64,000 nucleotides of DNA, taken from NCBI GenBank assembly GCA_014529385.2, contig CM043949.1, forward strand, positions 142,175,858 through 142,239,857. Reading direction: 5' to 3'. Position 1 is the first letter of the stretch, and every line of letters starts with the position of its first letter. The notes under the pieces were generated by a model, which was given only the letters and a program-made list of their open reading frames with translations, made no database searches and was not told where the DNA came from. Origin of the DNA: Adiantum capillus-veneris. Lineage: Eukaryota > Streptophyta > Polypodiopsida > Polypodiales > Pteridaceae. Below, in pieces: positions 11,614-23,475 of this stretch. A program made the position numbers and the translations under genes.

Positions 11614-12022
11614 TAGGGTAAAGGGGCCAATAAAAAACCACCCCCCTTTAGGAGGACTGCCGGGGCCAGTTTTTTTGTGCACTTTCGGACCCATTGTGAG
11701 ACACAAATGGGTGAGAGTTGGGGTGGACAATGTAGCCAACTTGCAATCGTGGCCATTAGATCTTGGGTTCAAGCCTTGTTGGCACAATGGCTCTAAATGC
11801 CCCCCCATTCTGGTTTCCTATTTACACCCATTTTTTATACACATAAAAAATGTTGTGCGGGCGTTCTTCGCCTATATAAATGCAACTTGATTCCAGATTT
11901 TTGCTACTGGTAGAGACGATCTCGATCTTCATTTTGAGCATCTAAGCACTTGATTCTGTTTAGCGTGCTTTTCGGAGTGTGCGTTTCCTCTTAGGTGGCC
12001 TTAAGTTGGCCCCTTTACCCTA
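11614..12022. mobile_element. MITE-like element with 17-bp terminal inverted repeats
   Basis: The 409-bp segment starts TAGGGTAAAGGGGCCAA and ends with its exact reverse complement, and imperfect complementarity continues a little further inward. It has no coding capacity. It is bracketed by a direct repeat of the host sequence (CTTTTGCTCCACACC... and ...CAAGTCACCTCT on both sides), so it may have inserted between or within tandem copies. No clear target duplication is seen. An internal GGGTTCAAGCC (about 11762) resembles a pol III B box, but that alone is weak. Confidence 0.65.
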
Positions 12023-12062
12023 TGCGCTTTTGCTCCACACCATCGCTGGGTTATCAAGTCAC

Positions 12063-12352
<290 letters not shown>

Positions 12353-12357
<5 letters not shown>

Positions 12358-12930
12358 TATGGAGTGGGCACACACACACAACACTTTGTGTCACTTATCT
12401 TGCATGCATGGTTGCTCTGTGCACCCATTATGGGCAACGTGAATGATTTTCCTTGCACTCATATTGGGTAGTGCGCTGCCTTTTTGTGTCATTTGCGAGC
12501 TTGGGATCACGTTTGGGCGGAAGGAAACTATGGAACGGGTGGCATGCCTCTCTACTGGCCATTTTTTAAAGGTGTATAAAGAAAAGAGATAGATTGTATT
12601 ATCTATTATATTCACAGATTGACAAATGCCATATATGTAACTAAGTGGTCCATTTAAACAACAAGGTGAAATATCCACATTGGCACTTTAAAACGAGATC
12701 AAATGGAAAAGAAGAAAAATAAAGACCATAAATTAAAGGGGCCAATCGGAAAACTAAAGCAAAAGAATATTTTAATGCTTTGATAAGAAAAGATGGTCTA
12801 AGGCAATAATTAAACGATTCAATGAAATGGACCATTATAAATGAAAAGACTCTTTCACAAATTGAAATATTAAGAAAGATTTCATTGCATCAATACTGCT
12901 AATTTTGAGTTTCTTTATAGACTTAGAACA
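12353..12930. other. Unassigned sequence, no gene seen
   Basis: AT-rich spacer between the microsatellites and the copia-2 LTR. I see no motif in it. Confidence 0.6.
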
Positions 12931-14030
12931 TTATTGGATATCGGAGTTAGGGTTATAGGAATGCACACACAGCTCGGAGATGGAGAAGAAACTTAAGGCA
13001 CACAACAAAGTATGTATTACTAAGTGTGTGAATACAAAATAGCCCTATAGTGATGGGCGCATGTGCAAGGCATGGGGGAAAGAAACATCCTAGTGAAGAA
13101 AAAAGGTTCCCTGATAGTCCTAAGTGTGTTCACAAATATCACTACTATGTACATGGTAACAAATCCCCCCCTAAGAGTAATGCGGTGAATGAGATCTGTA
13201 ACATATAGGGAAGTGCCATGCTCTATAGACATGATAAGTCCACAAGGGGAAGCAAGCCCAAATCTTTGAGAAAAGCTTCAAACTTCTCATGTGGAAATTC
13301 CTTTGTATAGAGATCTGCACAGTTGTCCTATGTCAAAACATAAGCAAGTCGATCTCTCCCTCTCTAACATAGTGATAATTAACCTCAATGTGCTTTGTGC
13401 AAGCATGAAAGACTAGGTTCCTTGCAGCTGCCAATGCACTCCAACTGCAAGTGTAGATGACAGTGTCAACTCTTAAATTACACATAAGGCATCTGAGCCA
13501 CACACTCTTAACCACAGCTATGAAATCTACTCTATACTCAATCTCACAACTAGAAGTAGCAACCGACGCATTGTAGTTGCTTCTTGCTCAACCAAGATAT
13601 GCATGAGCTATTAAGCATGAAACAGAAAACACTTATGGATACTCATGTGTCATAGCAACCAACTTAATCCGAGTCAGAAAAGCATGTACATATGGTAGCA
13701 TTGTTCCCGCTTTGGGATGAAACACCACAACATGTATAATTCCACTGACGTACCAAGTAATCCTCTTAACTACCTGCTAATGCTTAGACCACCCTGGGCT
13801 ATACATAAATCTTCTCACCTTTGAGACTGCAAACTAAATGTATTGCCTTAAAATGCACACATAAACGAGGAAACGAATAGTTTTCTACCAAATAGTTTTC
13901 TGGTACAGGATAACATCTACAGGATCTCCAACATCATGTAGACTTAACTTCAAACCTGTTTCCATATGAGTGGCAATCATCAAGTCCAAATCTAATTAGC
14001 AAAATTTTCACATACTTAGTCCAACATAAT
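12931..14030 (-). mobile_element. Copia-2, 3' half: LTR, RNase H and RT end
   Basis: A more diverged minus-strand member of the copia-1 family. Its 3' LTR occupies about 12931-13161 (ending GGTAACA), followed by the polypurine tract (TCCCCCCC on the plus strand), RNase H remnants and the end of the RT up to 14030. Copia-3 interrupts it at this point and the RT continues at 19355. Stops and small deletions occur throughout, for example in the RNase H stretch containing SWSALAAARNLVFHACTKHIEV (13333-13515). Confidence 0.88.
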
Positions 14031-14119
14031 TGTTACCATATAAATGTGGTAGTGATGTGTGTGAATACACTTAGGACCGTCGGGGCATTTTTTCCCTCAC
14101 TAGGAGGTTTTTCCCCCGT

Positions 14120-14174
<55 letters not shown>

Positions 14175-14254
14175 TTGGGCTTTTGAAAAACTAAACCCCT
14201 TGCCCCTCTCTAAATCTCATGATCTCTCTAGCATGTCCCCTTCCTCGCCCCTCT

Positions 14255-14301
<47 letters not shown>

Positions 14302-14478
14302 GGAGGGGGAGTGCCTTGGGTTTTCTTTTTTAGAGGGAAAGAGGGGAGTGGGAAGGGATCACTCTAGGGCTATCTTATCTTTCCATTGCACACTAAGTAA
14401 TACACTCTCTCTTGTGTGCCTTGAGCTTCCTTTGTCTTCTCCAAGTTGTGTGTGTTTCCTTCAACCCTATTTCCAAAA
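14031..14478 (+). repeat. Copia-3 5' LTR, expanded by CT repeats
   Basis: It starts TGTTACCATA and ends CCCTATTTCCAAAA. Two (CT)n tracts (14124-14172 and 14263-14299) with about 90 bp between them make it roughly twice as long as the 213-bp 3' LTR. The two LTRs were identical at insertion, so this expansion came later. Confidence 0.92.
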
Positions 14479-14480
14479 AT

Positions 14481-14492
14481 TGGTATTAGAGC
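14481..14492 (+). other. Copia-3 primer-binding site (tRNA-iMet)
   Basis: TGGTATTAGAGC, one C-to-T change from the canonical TGGTATCAGAGC seen in copia-1. Confidence 0.92.
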
Positions 14493-14791
14493 AGGTTGCA
14501 ACCTCTCGAGCTTCGTTGCCAGCACACTTGCTCACTTTCTTTGATTTTAGTGAGCTTTGGTGAGCGTCAGCAGCAGGTCAAAAATACTTTGGGAGGGCTT
14601 GTAGATCCTGGTTTGCTCAGATTTTTCATTTGGTCTCGTTTCGACCTCCGTTTCAACTTTCCAGTATAGTCAGCGCTGTTTTTTGCATAACAGGTCCCTT
14701 GCAATCTTCTTCGGGCTGTGCTAGCATGCATTACTCTCGCTCCTTTTCTCCTATTTTTGGGCAATTTTCATATCAGATACAACCATTCGCC

Positions 14792-16187
14792 ATGGCTGAC
14801 AACAACACAGATGTGTTCAAGATGTTTGCTACTGAGGATACATTGGATGGGGACTACTTAATGTGGGCTTACATGATGCAACATGTTCTTGTGTCAAAGG
14901 GTATTTGAAATCTCGTGTAGGGCATTGATGTATGTCCTAGTTCAGTGGATACACGCGATGTTGAGGATGTTGCAGGTTTTGATGGCAGAATTGTTGCTGC
15001 TAGAGTTGTTTTGCCTACAGTTGAGCATGTTCATTGGGATGTAAGAGATTCACAGGCTCATGCATTGATTTCATTATCTATGAAGCACACTATTACTCCT
15101 CACATTCGCTCAACCAAATCTGCAAAATGGGCTTGGGATATTCTGGTTGGTCTTTATGCAAGTCGCAATGAGGCAATAATTGCATTGCTTCGTAAAGAGT
15201 TGGAGTTGCATGAGGAAGGTGAAATGGACACTTTCCTTGATGGTATCAAGGTTATTAATGAGCAACTTATTTCTGTAGGCAAAATCATTTTTAACAATTC
15301 CCTTGTGCAGAGTGTTCTTAATGCTTTGCCAGATTCTTAGTACTTGGAGACTTATGACCCAAGGAAATCCTGAAGTTTTCAAGTTTGATGCATTATACAC
15401 ATTGCTCTTGCAAGAGTCACTTTCCAAAAAAAACAAGGCTAAGAAGCGTGCACTTGAACATGCCTTTATTGTTGCTTAAAGAAAAAGTGGCAACAACATT
15501 GTAGCCACTTCTCATGGTTCTTCTGCAAGTGGAAAGGCACTTGTTCCTATTGCTTCTGCTGGTGGTACTTCATATGGGAGTTCTAGTGAAAAGGTAAAAA
15601 AGAAGATGCATTGCCATTCTTGTAAAGATATGATCACTTGATCAAGCAGTGCAAAGGCAAAAGACGCTAAGAAGAAAGAGGTTGGTTCCACTACAAATGG
15701 AGCTGTTGTAGAGTCTTCTATGAAAGGATATTGTGATATTGATGTAGATGTAGAATGGGCTTTTAGTGCAGAGTGCACTTATGATCCTTTTGTCCATGAT
15801 GCATGTATGTCAATTGCTTCATATGCTCATGTGTGGTACTTTGACAATGGTTCTACAAAGCACATTGCCTCTCATCGTGACTTGCTTACCTCTCTAGAGG
15901 ATGTCCCTCATGGGAATACAGTCACTTGTGCCAACAATGCCTCTTATACGGTCAAGGGAGTTGGAAAGATTGTACTGACTATAGCAAATGGTGGCTCTTT
16001 CACACTTGTTGATGCACTATACATACCTAGGATAAAAAATAACCTTTTGTCTGTATCTGCACTTGCTACAATTGGTCTTGTTGTGAAATTTGTGGATGAT
16101 AGATGTACAATTCATGATCTCAATTTTGGTGATGAAATTGTTGCATCTAGCATTATATGTCGTGGGATGTATAAGCTCACTTTGTAA
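14792..16187 (+). pseudogene. Copia-3 gag and protease
   Basis: Starts at ATG 14792 (MADNNTDVFKMF). A TGA follows VSKGI where Trp is expected, and a second stop follows shortly after. The gag body continues with VLPTVEHVHWDVRDSQAHA, TKSAKWAWDILVGLY and ELELHEEGEMDTFLDGI to 15340, then a stop and a frameshift. The zinc knuckle (CHSCK, about 15611) is broken. The protease stretch (15720-16187) has WYFDNGSTKHIA where DSG is usual, so the motif is altered next to its catalytic Asp. It ends at the junction with the integrase. Confidence 0.92.
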
Positions 16188-16195
16188 GACAAGTG

Positions 16196-17109
16196 TGGGC
16201 AGAATTCTGAAAATGTAGCTGTGGATTCAAAGGCTATGTCAATGCAAAACTTTGACATGCACGTTTTGGGCATCTGAATTTTGCCAATTTGCTGCGTTTG
16301 CAAAAAATTGATATGGTTGCTTCTTTGCCACCTCTTGAAGCACCAGTGAAGCATGTTTGTGAAGGCTATATTTTGGGTAAGATGCAGCGTTCAAAGTTTC
16401 CAAAGGATGGTTCAATTAGGGTTACATGCAGACTACAGCTTGTGCATAGTAATGCTTGTGGACCCATGCAAACTCCGTCCTTAGGCAAACTATACTTCGT
16501 GACTTTCATTGATAATTACTCCAGGCCTGCATGGGTGTACTCGCTTAAAGCAAAGTCCAAAGTTTTTATGTGCTTCAAGAAATTTTTGACTATGGTTGAA
16601 AATATCTCAAAATGTACTATGAAAACCCTCCGTTCCGATCGAGGGGGGGAGTATATGTCTCATGAATTTAATGCATTTTTGGCTAGTTGTGGGATAACAC
16701 ACCAATGTAAAATGCCGTATACACCTCATCAAAATGATGTTGCTAAGAGGAAAAACAAGTCACTTATGGAAATGGAACAATGTATGGTCAAAAGTCAAGC
16801 TTTGCCACATTCGTTTTGGCTTGACGCCATCATGTGTGCTACGTATGTACTTAACAGGTGTCCTACAAAAGATTTGTAGCATATGAAGCATGGCATGATA
16901 GAAAGCCATCTATTGATCACATGTGCGTTCGTTTGGTTTTGCTTATGCTTTGGTGCCACAAACACAACGCAAAAAAATGGATAATGAAGGTTTCAAATGC
17001 ATTTTTGTTGGTTATAGTGCTGAAAGCCAAGGTTACAAGGTGTAACATCTGCAAAAAAAAGTGTATCTTGGTTTCACGAGATGTTGTGTTTGTAGAAGAT
17101 TTTGTTTAG
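16196..17109 (+). pseudogene. Copia-3 integrase
   Basis: The HHCC region survives in part (HARFGHLNFANLLRLQ in split frames, then CEGYILGKMQRSKFPKD). Core motifs are SNACGPM, where the first Asp reads Asn, TLRSDRGGEYMSHEF with the second Asp intact, and NDVAKRKNKSLMEM, where the expected catalytic Glu is Lys as in copia-1. CATYVLNRCPTK and KCILVSRDVVFVEDF follow after a frameshift. It is not functional. Confidence 0.9.
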
Positions 17110-17229
17110 CCCTTGTTGTCATGTACTAGAGACAATAATGTAAGCTCACAGGACATTTATGACAATTTTTTACCTCTTTTTAGTGATGGAAATTTGAATC
17201 TAAATTCAAATGACGCGAATGTATAGCCT

Positions 17230-18420
17230 ATGGGGGTTTCTAAAAATGTTACAGATCAACCTATTACTGATGCAGATGTACATGATGTACTTGATGTGGA
17301 AAGGGCTGAGAATGAGCAGGCTAGAGGTATGCCAAAATGGATGGTGCATACTTTGTGTGACACTAAATTGAATGCATCTTTGTCTAGTCGTACTCATTCA
17401 GGTTCTCGCCATGCATCTTATGCATTAGATTATTATGCTTTGTCTATGTCTAGCTTATGTGATGTTGAGGAACCTTGTCTTTTGATAAAGCACAAAATTT
17501 AAAAAATTGGATGGCTGCCATGCAATCACAATATGATGCACGTATAGAACATGACACATAGACTTTATGTGATTTGCCTCCTGGTAAAAATTCCATTGGT
17601 ACGAAGTGGGTTCACAAGTTGAAAAGTAATCCGGATGTGAGATTGATCGCTATAAGGCTCGACTTGTTGAAAAATGTTATGCACAACAAAAAGGCACAAA
17701 TTATGAAGAGACTTTTGCTCCCACTTGTTGGATGACTACTGTGCATTTTCTATGTGCGTTGGTAGCTCATTTTGGATGGGAGGTACATCAATTAGATACT
17801 GTTACTGCTTTCTTGAAAGGTGACATATTTCACGAAGTTTATGTAACACAGCCTTGTGGTTTTGTCAAGAAAGGACAAGAGGATAAAATGTGCAAATGTA
17901 AGAACGCTTTGTATGGGTTGAAGCAATCTCCTCGTGCTTGGTACGAGAAAGTTTCACTCATTTGGTCAAATGAGGCTCTCATAATAGTCCAACAGAAAGC
18001 ACATTGTATGTAAAGCATGCGGGCGATGTACTTCTCATTGGTATTGTATATGTGGACGATTTGCTAATCATTGGTCCGAATGAGGCACATACTGGTGAGT
18101 TTAAGGCTGATTTGCATGCTACTTTCAAGATGAAAGATCTGGGGATGTTGCATCATTACTTTGGAATACAGTTTAAGTAGTGTGATGGTGGAATTGCCTT
18201 ATGTCAGACAAGTTATATAGAGGCATTTCTATGTAAGTTTGGACTTGAGGATTGCAAACCTATTGCCACTCCCATGGAAATAGGTTTGAAATTGAGTCTT
18301 CATGATGCTGATGATACTGTCAATGTCACCCTTTACTAAAGTGTTGTTGGATGCCTTATTCATGTACACAACATGAGGCCAAATATTCAGTTTGCAGTCT
18401 CATAGGTTAGCAAATTTATG
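17230..18420 (+). pseudogene. Copia-3 reverse transcriptase
   Basis: The linker (GVSKNVTDQPITDADVHDV) leads into RT motifs broken by stops and frameshifts: NWMAAMQSQYDA, TKWVHKLK, YKARLVEK, MTTVHFLCALVAHFGWEVHQ, TVTAFLKGDIF and YGLKQSPRAWYEK. The catalytic YVDDLLIIG is intact at 18049-18075 but lies beyond a stop at about 18013. The thumb region (KTIEAFLCKFGLED-like, IATPME) extends to about 18420. Confidence 0.9.
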
Positions 18421-18429
18421 CCTAGCCCA

Positions 18430-19064
18430 GGGTCTAAGCATTGGCAGGTCGTCAAGTAGATCTTTCGCTACTTGAGTGGAACTTTACATCTTGGGTTGTT
18501 TTATCCCAAGGGGGGATCATTACCGCACCAGATTTACATTTTTTTTTTGACTTAGATTGGGCTGGTTGTTTTGACATGCGAGTGTCCACAAGTGGTTCCG
18601 TTTCATGCTCGACAGTTTATGTATATCATGGTTGAGCAAGAAGCAACCTACTATGGCCACTGCCAATTGTGAGGCTGAGTATATGGCAGTCTTCACAGCT
18701 ATGGTTGAGTGTGTATGACTCAGACTGGATGATTTGGGTGTTGGACAAGACACTCTGCCAACATCATCTACACTGACAGAGCGCATTGGCAGTTTTTGCA
18801 AGGAACCCAATTTTCATGATCGCACAAAGCCACTATGTCAGCAAGAGACTCTTAGCAAGAGAAACCAGCTTGGCTTTTCATGATAGCACAAAGAACATTG
18901 AGGTGCATAACCACTATGTCAGCAAGAGACTCTTAGCAGGAGAAACCAGCTTGGCTTATGTGCCAACACAGGACAACCTCATAGATCTTTTCACAAAGGC
19001 ATTGTCTCGTGAGAAGTTTGAAGTTTTTTGAAAAGCTTTGGGCTTACTCCCCTTTGTGGATTGA
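18430..19064 (+). pseudogene. Copia-3 RNase H with in-frame 81-bp duplication
   Basis: RNase H motifs are present in several frames: SKHWQVVK, SWLSKKQPTMATANCEAEYMAVFTA and AYVPTQDNLIDLFTKALSREK, with the terminal ALGLLPFVD stop at 19062-19064. The segment HYVSKRLLA.ETSLA occurs twice (from 18831 and from 18912), an 81-bp in-frame tandem duplication absent from copia-1. The preceding unit has a small deletion. Confidence 0.9.
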
Positions 19065-19129
19065 TCATGTCCTCAAGGCATTCCACTTCCCTATACTCTA
19101 AGTGCCAGCTCTCGTTCACCGCATCACTC

Positions 19130-19141
19130 CCAAGGGGGATT
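19130..19141 (+). other. Copia-3 polypurine tract
   Basis: CCAAGGGGGATT immediately before the 3' LTR TGTTACC. Confidence 0.9.
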
Positions 19142-19354
19142 TGTTACCATATACATGTGGTAGTGATGTGTGTGACACACTTAGGAACCCCGAGGCATTT
19201 TTAGGAGGTTTTTTCCCCATGCATTGTATGTACACCCATCACTCTAGGGCTATCTTATCTTTCCATTGCACACTAAGTAATACACTCTCTGTTGTGTGCC
19301 TTGAGCTTCCTTCGACTTCTCCAAGATGTGTGTGTTGCAACCCTATTTCCAACA
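19142..19354 (+). repeat. Copia-3 3' LTR
   Basis: A 213-bp LTR from TGTTACCATATACATG to CCCTATTTCCAACA, followed by the target duplication ATAAT. Confidence 0.95.
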
Positions 19355-19882
19355 ATAATGCAATACCTTTATCACATTGCTTAAACTAAATGTCGTAATA
19401 ATGATGTAAAAGCCCCAAATTTGAAATGTAGCATTCAAATCAGCCTTAAATTCAACAATATATGTCTCTTTCGGAGTAGCGGACAATAAATCATCCACAT
19501 ATGTAACAATATATATATATATATATATATCTATCATCTGCATGTTTTACATACGAAGTGCTCTCACTTAGACTATTTCAAAAGTCACGTACAAAGCTTT
19601 ATTACAGTTGCACACTTTATTTTCTTGTTCTTTCTTGAAAAACCCATGAGGTTGCATTACATACACTTCCTCATATACTTCACCATTCAAGAAAGCAATT
19701 TTAATGTCGTACAACCTATCTAAAATAAGCTGCCAATGCATAAATGATACGAACAGTACAAGTGGAAGCAAATTTTTTTCGCATGATTTCAATGCCCTTT
19801 TGCTGAGCGCAGAACCTTTTGCAACAAGCCTTGCCTTGTAGTGATCAATACTCCTATCCGGCTCACACTTCAACTTATAAAC
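19355..19882 (-). pseudogene. Copia-2 reverse transcriptase, continuation
   Basis: The minus-strand RT resumes after copia-3. It contains VTYVDDLLSATPKE, next to an inserted (TA)n run at 19508-19531, and further up KIAFLNGEVYEEVYVMQPHGFFKKEQENKVCNCNKALY and YKLKCEPD.SIDHYKARLVAKG. It aligns with copia-1 7265-7758 and stops exactly where the gypsy LTR begins at 19883. Confidence 0.9.
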
Positions 19883-21633
19883 TGTCATAAAATAAAATAT
19901 CTAACTAACCCAAATGATTTTCTCATCTTGAACTGATCATTTAATGTGGGGAAATAATTGGGAATAAGAGTTAGAATATACACATGTGCTTTTAGATCTA
20001 TCTTGTCATAAAATCTAATATCTAACCAACCCAAATGATTTTCTCAGATTAAACTGATCATTTAATGTGGGAGAATAAACGGGAACAAGGGTTAAGATAT
20101 AGACAAGTGCTTATAGATCTATCTGAACACGGGGCCAATGGAAAAGGGGCCCAAATGAGAGATGTTCTATCAAAGGGCAAGGCTAACCAATGCAGCATAA
20201 GACCTTAGGGTTAGCTTCATTGAAGACCTCCAATAATTAGTGTAAAAGTCCTTTGACTTTAAGCTAGGGCTGAGCTTGAGGTGGGAACCCAGCCAAAGCT
20301 TAAGGTGCTTGAGGTGCTTCTCGTGCTTGATGACTATGGTGCTTGAGGTGCCTGATGACTGAGACGCTTGAGATGCTTGACGTGCTTGATGATTGAGATG
20401 CTTGAGGTGCTTGTCATGCTTTAGATGCTAGGGCTGTACTTGAGGTAAGAACCCAACCCAAGCTTGAGGGGCTTAAGGGCCAAGATTGTGGTGAGAACTA
20501 GGCCCAAGGTTGAGGGGCTTGAGGTGGCACAAAGGTCAAAGCTAATCCCTACAAGGAGGGGGCGAGCCGTACAAGAGGGGGCATGAGAGAGAACACACAC
20601 ACACACACACACACACACAAGGCATGCTTGGTAGAAAGAAAGCAAAAGGGACACCTATCATGTTCCTCCTCATGTTGCCCTCATAGTGTGCCTGAAGTCT
20701 ATTGGTTGGCCACCCAAGGGGTCCAATGATAAATTAGAAGATTTAATTAATTATTTTAATATTTATCAAGTCCTCTCTCTGAAAGGGGAAAGGGGGACAC
20801 TTGTCCCAAGGCTACCCTTGTTACTTGGCTTACCTCCCGCTTGTGATTGGCTAGGCCTGGAGGGGTCCAATGAGCTTCAAGCATGAGCTACAAGGGGGGG
20901 TTGACCAAGGAAGCTAGGGGCTTGCTTAGGGGGTATACTCTCCCACACACACTCTCATTGTGTGAAGTGCAAAGTGCAAGAGCTCCCTCTCCTTCTCCAA
21001 GCAAGTAGGGAGGCTGAGAGCCTACACCAACACTCTTGGCTATGGAGTGCAAATCCAACCAAGATCCATGCTTCAATGCTTAAGCTTGCCATCTTCTCCA
21101 TCTTCATTACTATGCTATTATGTATGCTAGCAAGAAGAGTGATGATAAGTGAGGAATTAATTCTTTCTCCTATGAAATGTTTCTTCTTCCTCTTCCCTGC
21201 CCTCATTACCTGCTAGCTCTCTCCACCTTCGAAGGTGCTTGAGGTCTTGGGACTGAGGATTGGGATAGTTAATGCTTTCCTAAAAGTTTATGTTATGCTC
21301 GTGATGCATGAATATTTCCATCTTCATTGCATCACCTAGGTCACAAAGGAACACAAAGATTGTATTGTAACAAGTTTCTCTTGATGGGAGAAATCATAAT
21401 ACAAATGCCTATTGGAGGGGGGACCGGCTCCACATAAATCCGGTCCTCAACTGTTGTCATGTTCTCTAAATTCTCTCTCTTGTAAAAGTATTGTTCATGC
21501 CAAGTTAACTAAATGCTATGTTTATGTTGATACCATCAATTATATATTCACCCGCTATGCTCACAAAGTAATTTCACAAAAGTACTCTCTCTAATTTTTG
21601 CTACTCTCAAGTTAATAGGCCAATTCCATTACA
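19883..21633 (+). repeat. Gypsy-1 5' LTR (LTR A), ~1.75 kb
   Basis: Starts TGTCATAAAA and ends CCATTACA, followed by a primer-binding site. The first ~121 bp are duplicated in tandem (19883 and 20004), so the functional LTR may start at 20004. It contains a minisatellite of CTTGAGGTGCTTGATGA-type units (about 20305-20430) and a short (AC)n at 20591-20620. It is homologous to LTRs at 27823, 50735 and 52049. Confidence 0.92.
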
Positions 21634-21634
21634 T

Positions 21635-21645
21635 TGGTATTAGAG
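21635..21645 (+). other. Gypsy-1 primer-binding site (tRNA-iMet)
   Basis: TGGTATTAGAG one base after the LTR. The LTR B equivalent reads the canonical TGGTATCAGAGC. Confidence 0.9.
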
Positions 21646-22047
21646 AATTTGGTTTTTCTTTTCTTGCTTGAGAAGAGAGGTCCTTAAGTAGCCTATAAAT
21701 GGTTGATGTTGTTAATTATATTAGGGTAAGTGGAACTGGGATCTATTATCGGTTTTGTTGAGCCCACTATGTGGGATATGGTGCACACCTCGGGAGGTTT
21801 GGACTTAATAATGGAGTCTTTTTAGACTTGCCTACGGCTTTACCATTATTGAACCATAAGAAGTCCAAAAGGAGCTAGCCCTCGGCAACTCTGCTATGTT
21901 AGATCTACTCCACTACTCTCTATAATTAACCACTTCGAGTCGTGGATGTAGATACTTAAGAGCCAATTTTCAAAGGTTAAGAGGAGTGGCAACTAAGGTT
22001 TTGAATTGCCAAAGCATACACTAAGTATGTACACAAATTTTGTTAAC

Positions 22048-23433
22048 CTGGATGACAATAACCAAGAGAGTAGAATGAACATTGATAGCTTTGATTTTGC
22101 ACATGAAGGTGCTAATGATGATGCCCCCATGTTTGTGAATTATCTCATAAGTAGGTTGCAACAAGCTATGGGCAACCCTGCTTTGCAAGCCAGAGTTACT
22201 CAACAACTTTGCGCTTATGGAATTTCCCTTCCTCTCCAAGAGGAGAGAGATCTTAGGAGGACTCTTGAAGAGACCCCCAAAAGAAGACTCTCTCCCATAC
22301 AAGAGGAGGAATCCAAAGAGCAAGAAAGCAATCAAAATTTAAGTTCCTCTGTAGATGTGTAACCACAAAGACGGCGGTCTAGATGATCGCCCACTCCTCC
22401 CAAGAGGAAAAGATCAACACATAGTCCTTCTCCTTGTCACTCTTAAAGGGAAGAGAGGAAACAAAGGAAGAAGAGGGCAAGAAAGTGGTCACCCTCTTCT
22501 CCTTCTTTTTTCACCTTCCTCCTCTTTTGACAAAAGCTATGGCTATTCTCCTAGAGACTACAGGAGGGGAGGACATATCAAATCATATCCTGCATGGCGA
22601 AGGTCACAAAAGCTAAAGAAGTTCAAGGTGGGAGGAAAGAGTATCTCTTTTCTCACCTATGATGGCACCTTTGGTGCTATCGACAAAGTGTTGGCCTTCA
22701 TCTAGCAATTTGATGCGGCCTTTGGAGACGAGGGCTTCACAGAGTCCTCCAAGGTACTCCATGTAGCTATGCACTTCCAAAAATCAGGTCGTCAATGGTG
22801 GGCTAGCCTTTGTGGCAACAATGTAGCTACAAAGACATGGAAAACCCTACAAGTTTCCATGCTTACCAAATGGCACAGCTTGAAGCTTCTCTCTCATGAG
22901 TCTATCCACAAGTATGTAGACAAGTTTATGGATTTACATCTCAAGGCTACTGTCTTTCAAAAGATAGACTTTGTCGAGCAAAATCAGCAATTCTGTGTGA
23001 GATTACCTGAAGAGATGGCCCAATACATCAGCTCTCAACGGCCTGGTTCTATCACCGAAGTAATCCATCACACCATGGTTGCTTCATGCATCAATTCCAT
23101 CAAGGGGCTAGAGGGAATGTCAAGCCCATGGAAAACAAAGACAAAAACGATGCAAAGGGGAAAACCAATGCTCAAAATTCTTCCCAAGGCACTTCCAACA
23201 ACAACAAGAACAACAACAACAACAACAACAATCGGTCCAAGGAGAAGGGAGTTTACAAAGGCAAAAACAAACTCTCTCTTGAAGAGCTTGAAGCTTTTCA
23301 CAAGGACCATATGTGTTTCAAGTGTGGGGAGCAAGGACATGGCTATCGTTCTTGCCCTAAGAAGAATGCTCGCAATGAGACTCCTAGGGCTTCCACCATC
23401 GAAGCTCCAAAAGAGGATGCTCATTGCAAATGA
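22048..23433 (+). pseudogene. Gypsy-1 gag
   Basis: Capsid and nucleocapsid of the element. Gypsy-2 starts with ATG at the equivalent site. Here the codon is CTG (22048-22050), so the original start is lost, although the frame DDNNQESRMNIDSFDF continues. Conserved parts are LQQAMGNPALQARVTQQL, RRTLEETPKRRLSPIQEEES, SFLTYDGTFGAIDKVLAFI, HFQKSGRQWWASL and ESIHKYVDKFMDLH, interrupted by a stop at about 22360 and by frameshifts. An Asn-rich run coded by (AAC)n (23191-23231) precedes the zinc knuckle CFKCGEQGHGYRSC (about 23313-23354). Confidence 0.9.
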
Positions 23434-23475
23434 TCATCACTTTTCTATGCTTGGGGAAAGGTAAGAGAGCATGAT

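Larger units (their letters stand above)
14031..19354 (+). mobile_element. Copia-3: Ty1/copia retrotransposon inserted in copia-2
   Basis: A 5.3-kb plus-strand element of the same family as copia-1. The LTRs are 14031-14478 and 19142-19354. The 5-bp target duplication ATAAT is perfect (14026-14030 and 19355-19359), and the copia-2 RT sequence joins across it. All domains are recognisable, but stops and frameshifts make it inactive. Confidence 0.96.

Noticed and set aside
11710-11800. SINE or tRNA gene (GGGTTCAAGCC B-box-like)
   Set aside because: Only the B-box-like part is convincing. I found no good A box, cloverleaf or poly-A/T tail.
14481-14492. tRNA-related sequence TGGTATTAGAGC
   Set aside because: It is a short primer-binding site next to an LTR, not a tRNA gene. 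The same applies at 10749, 21635 and 29388.
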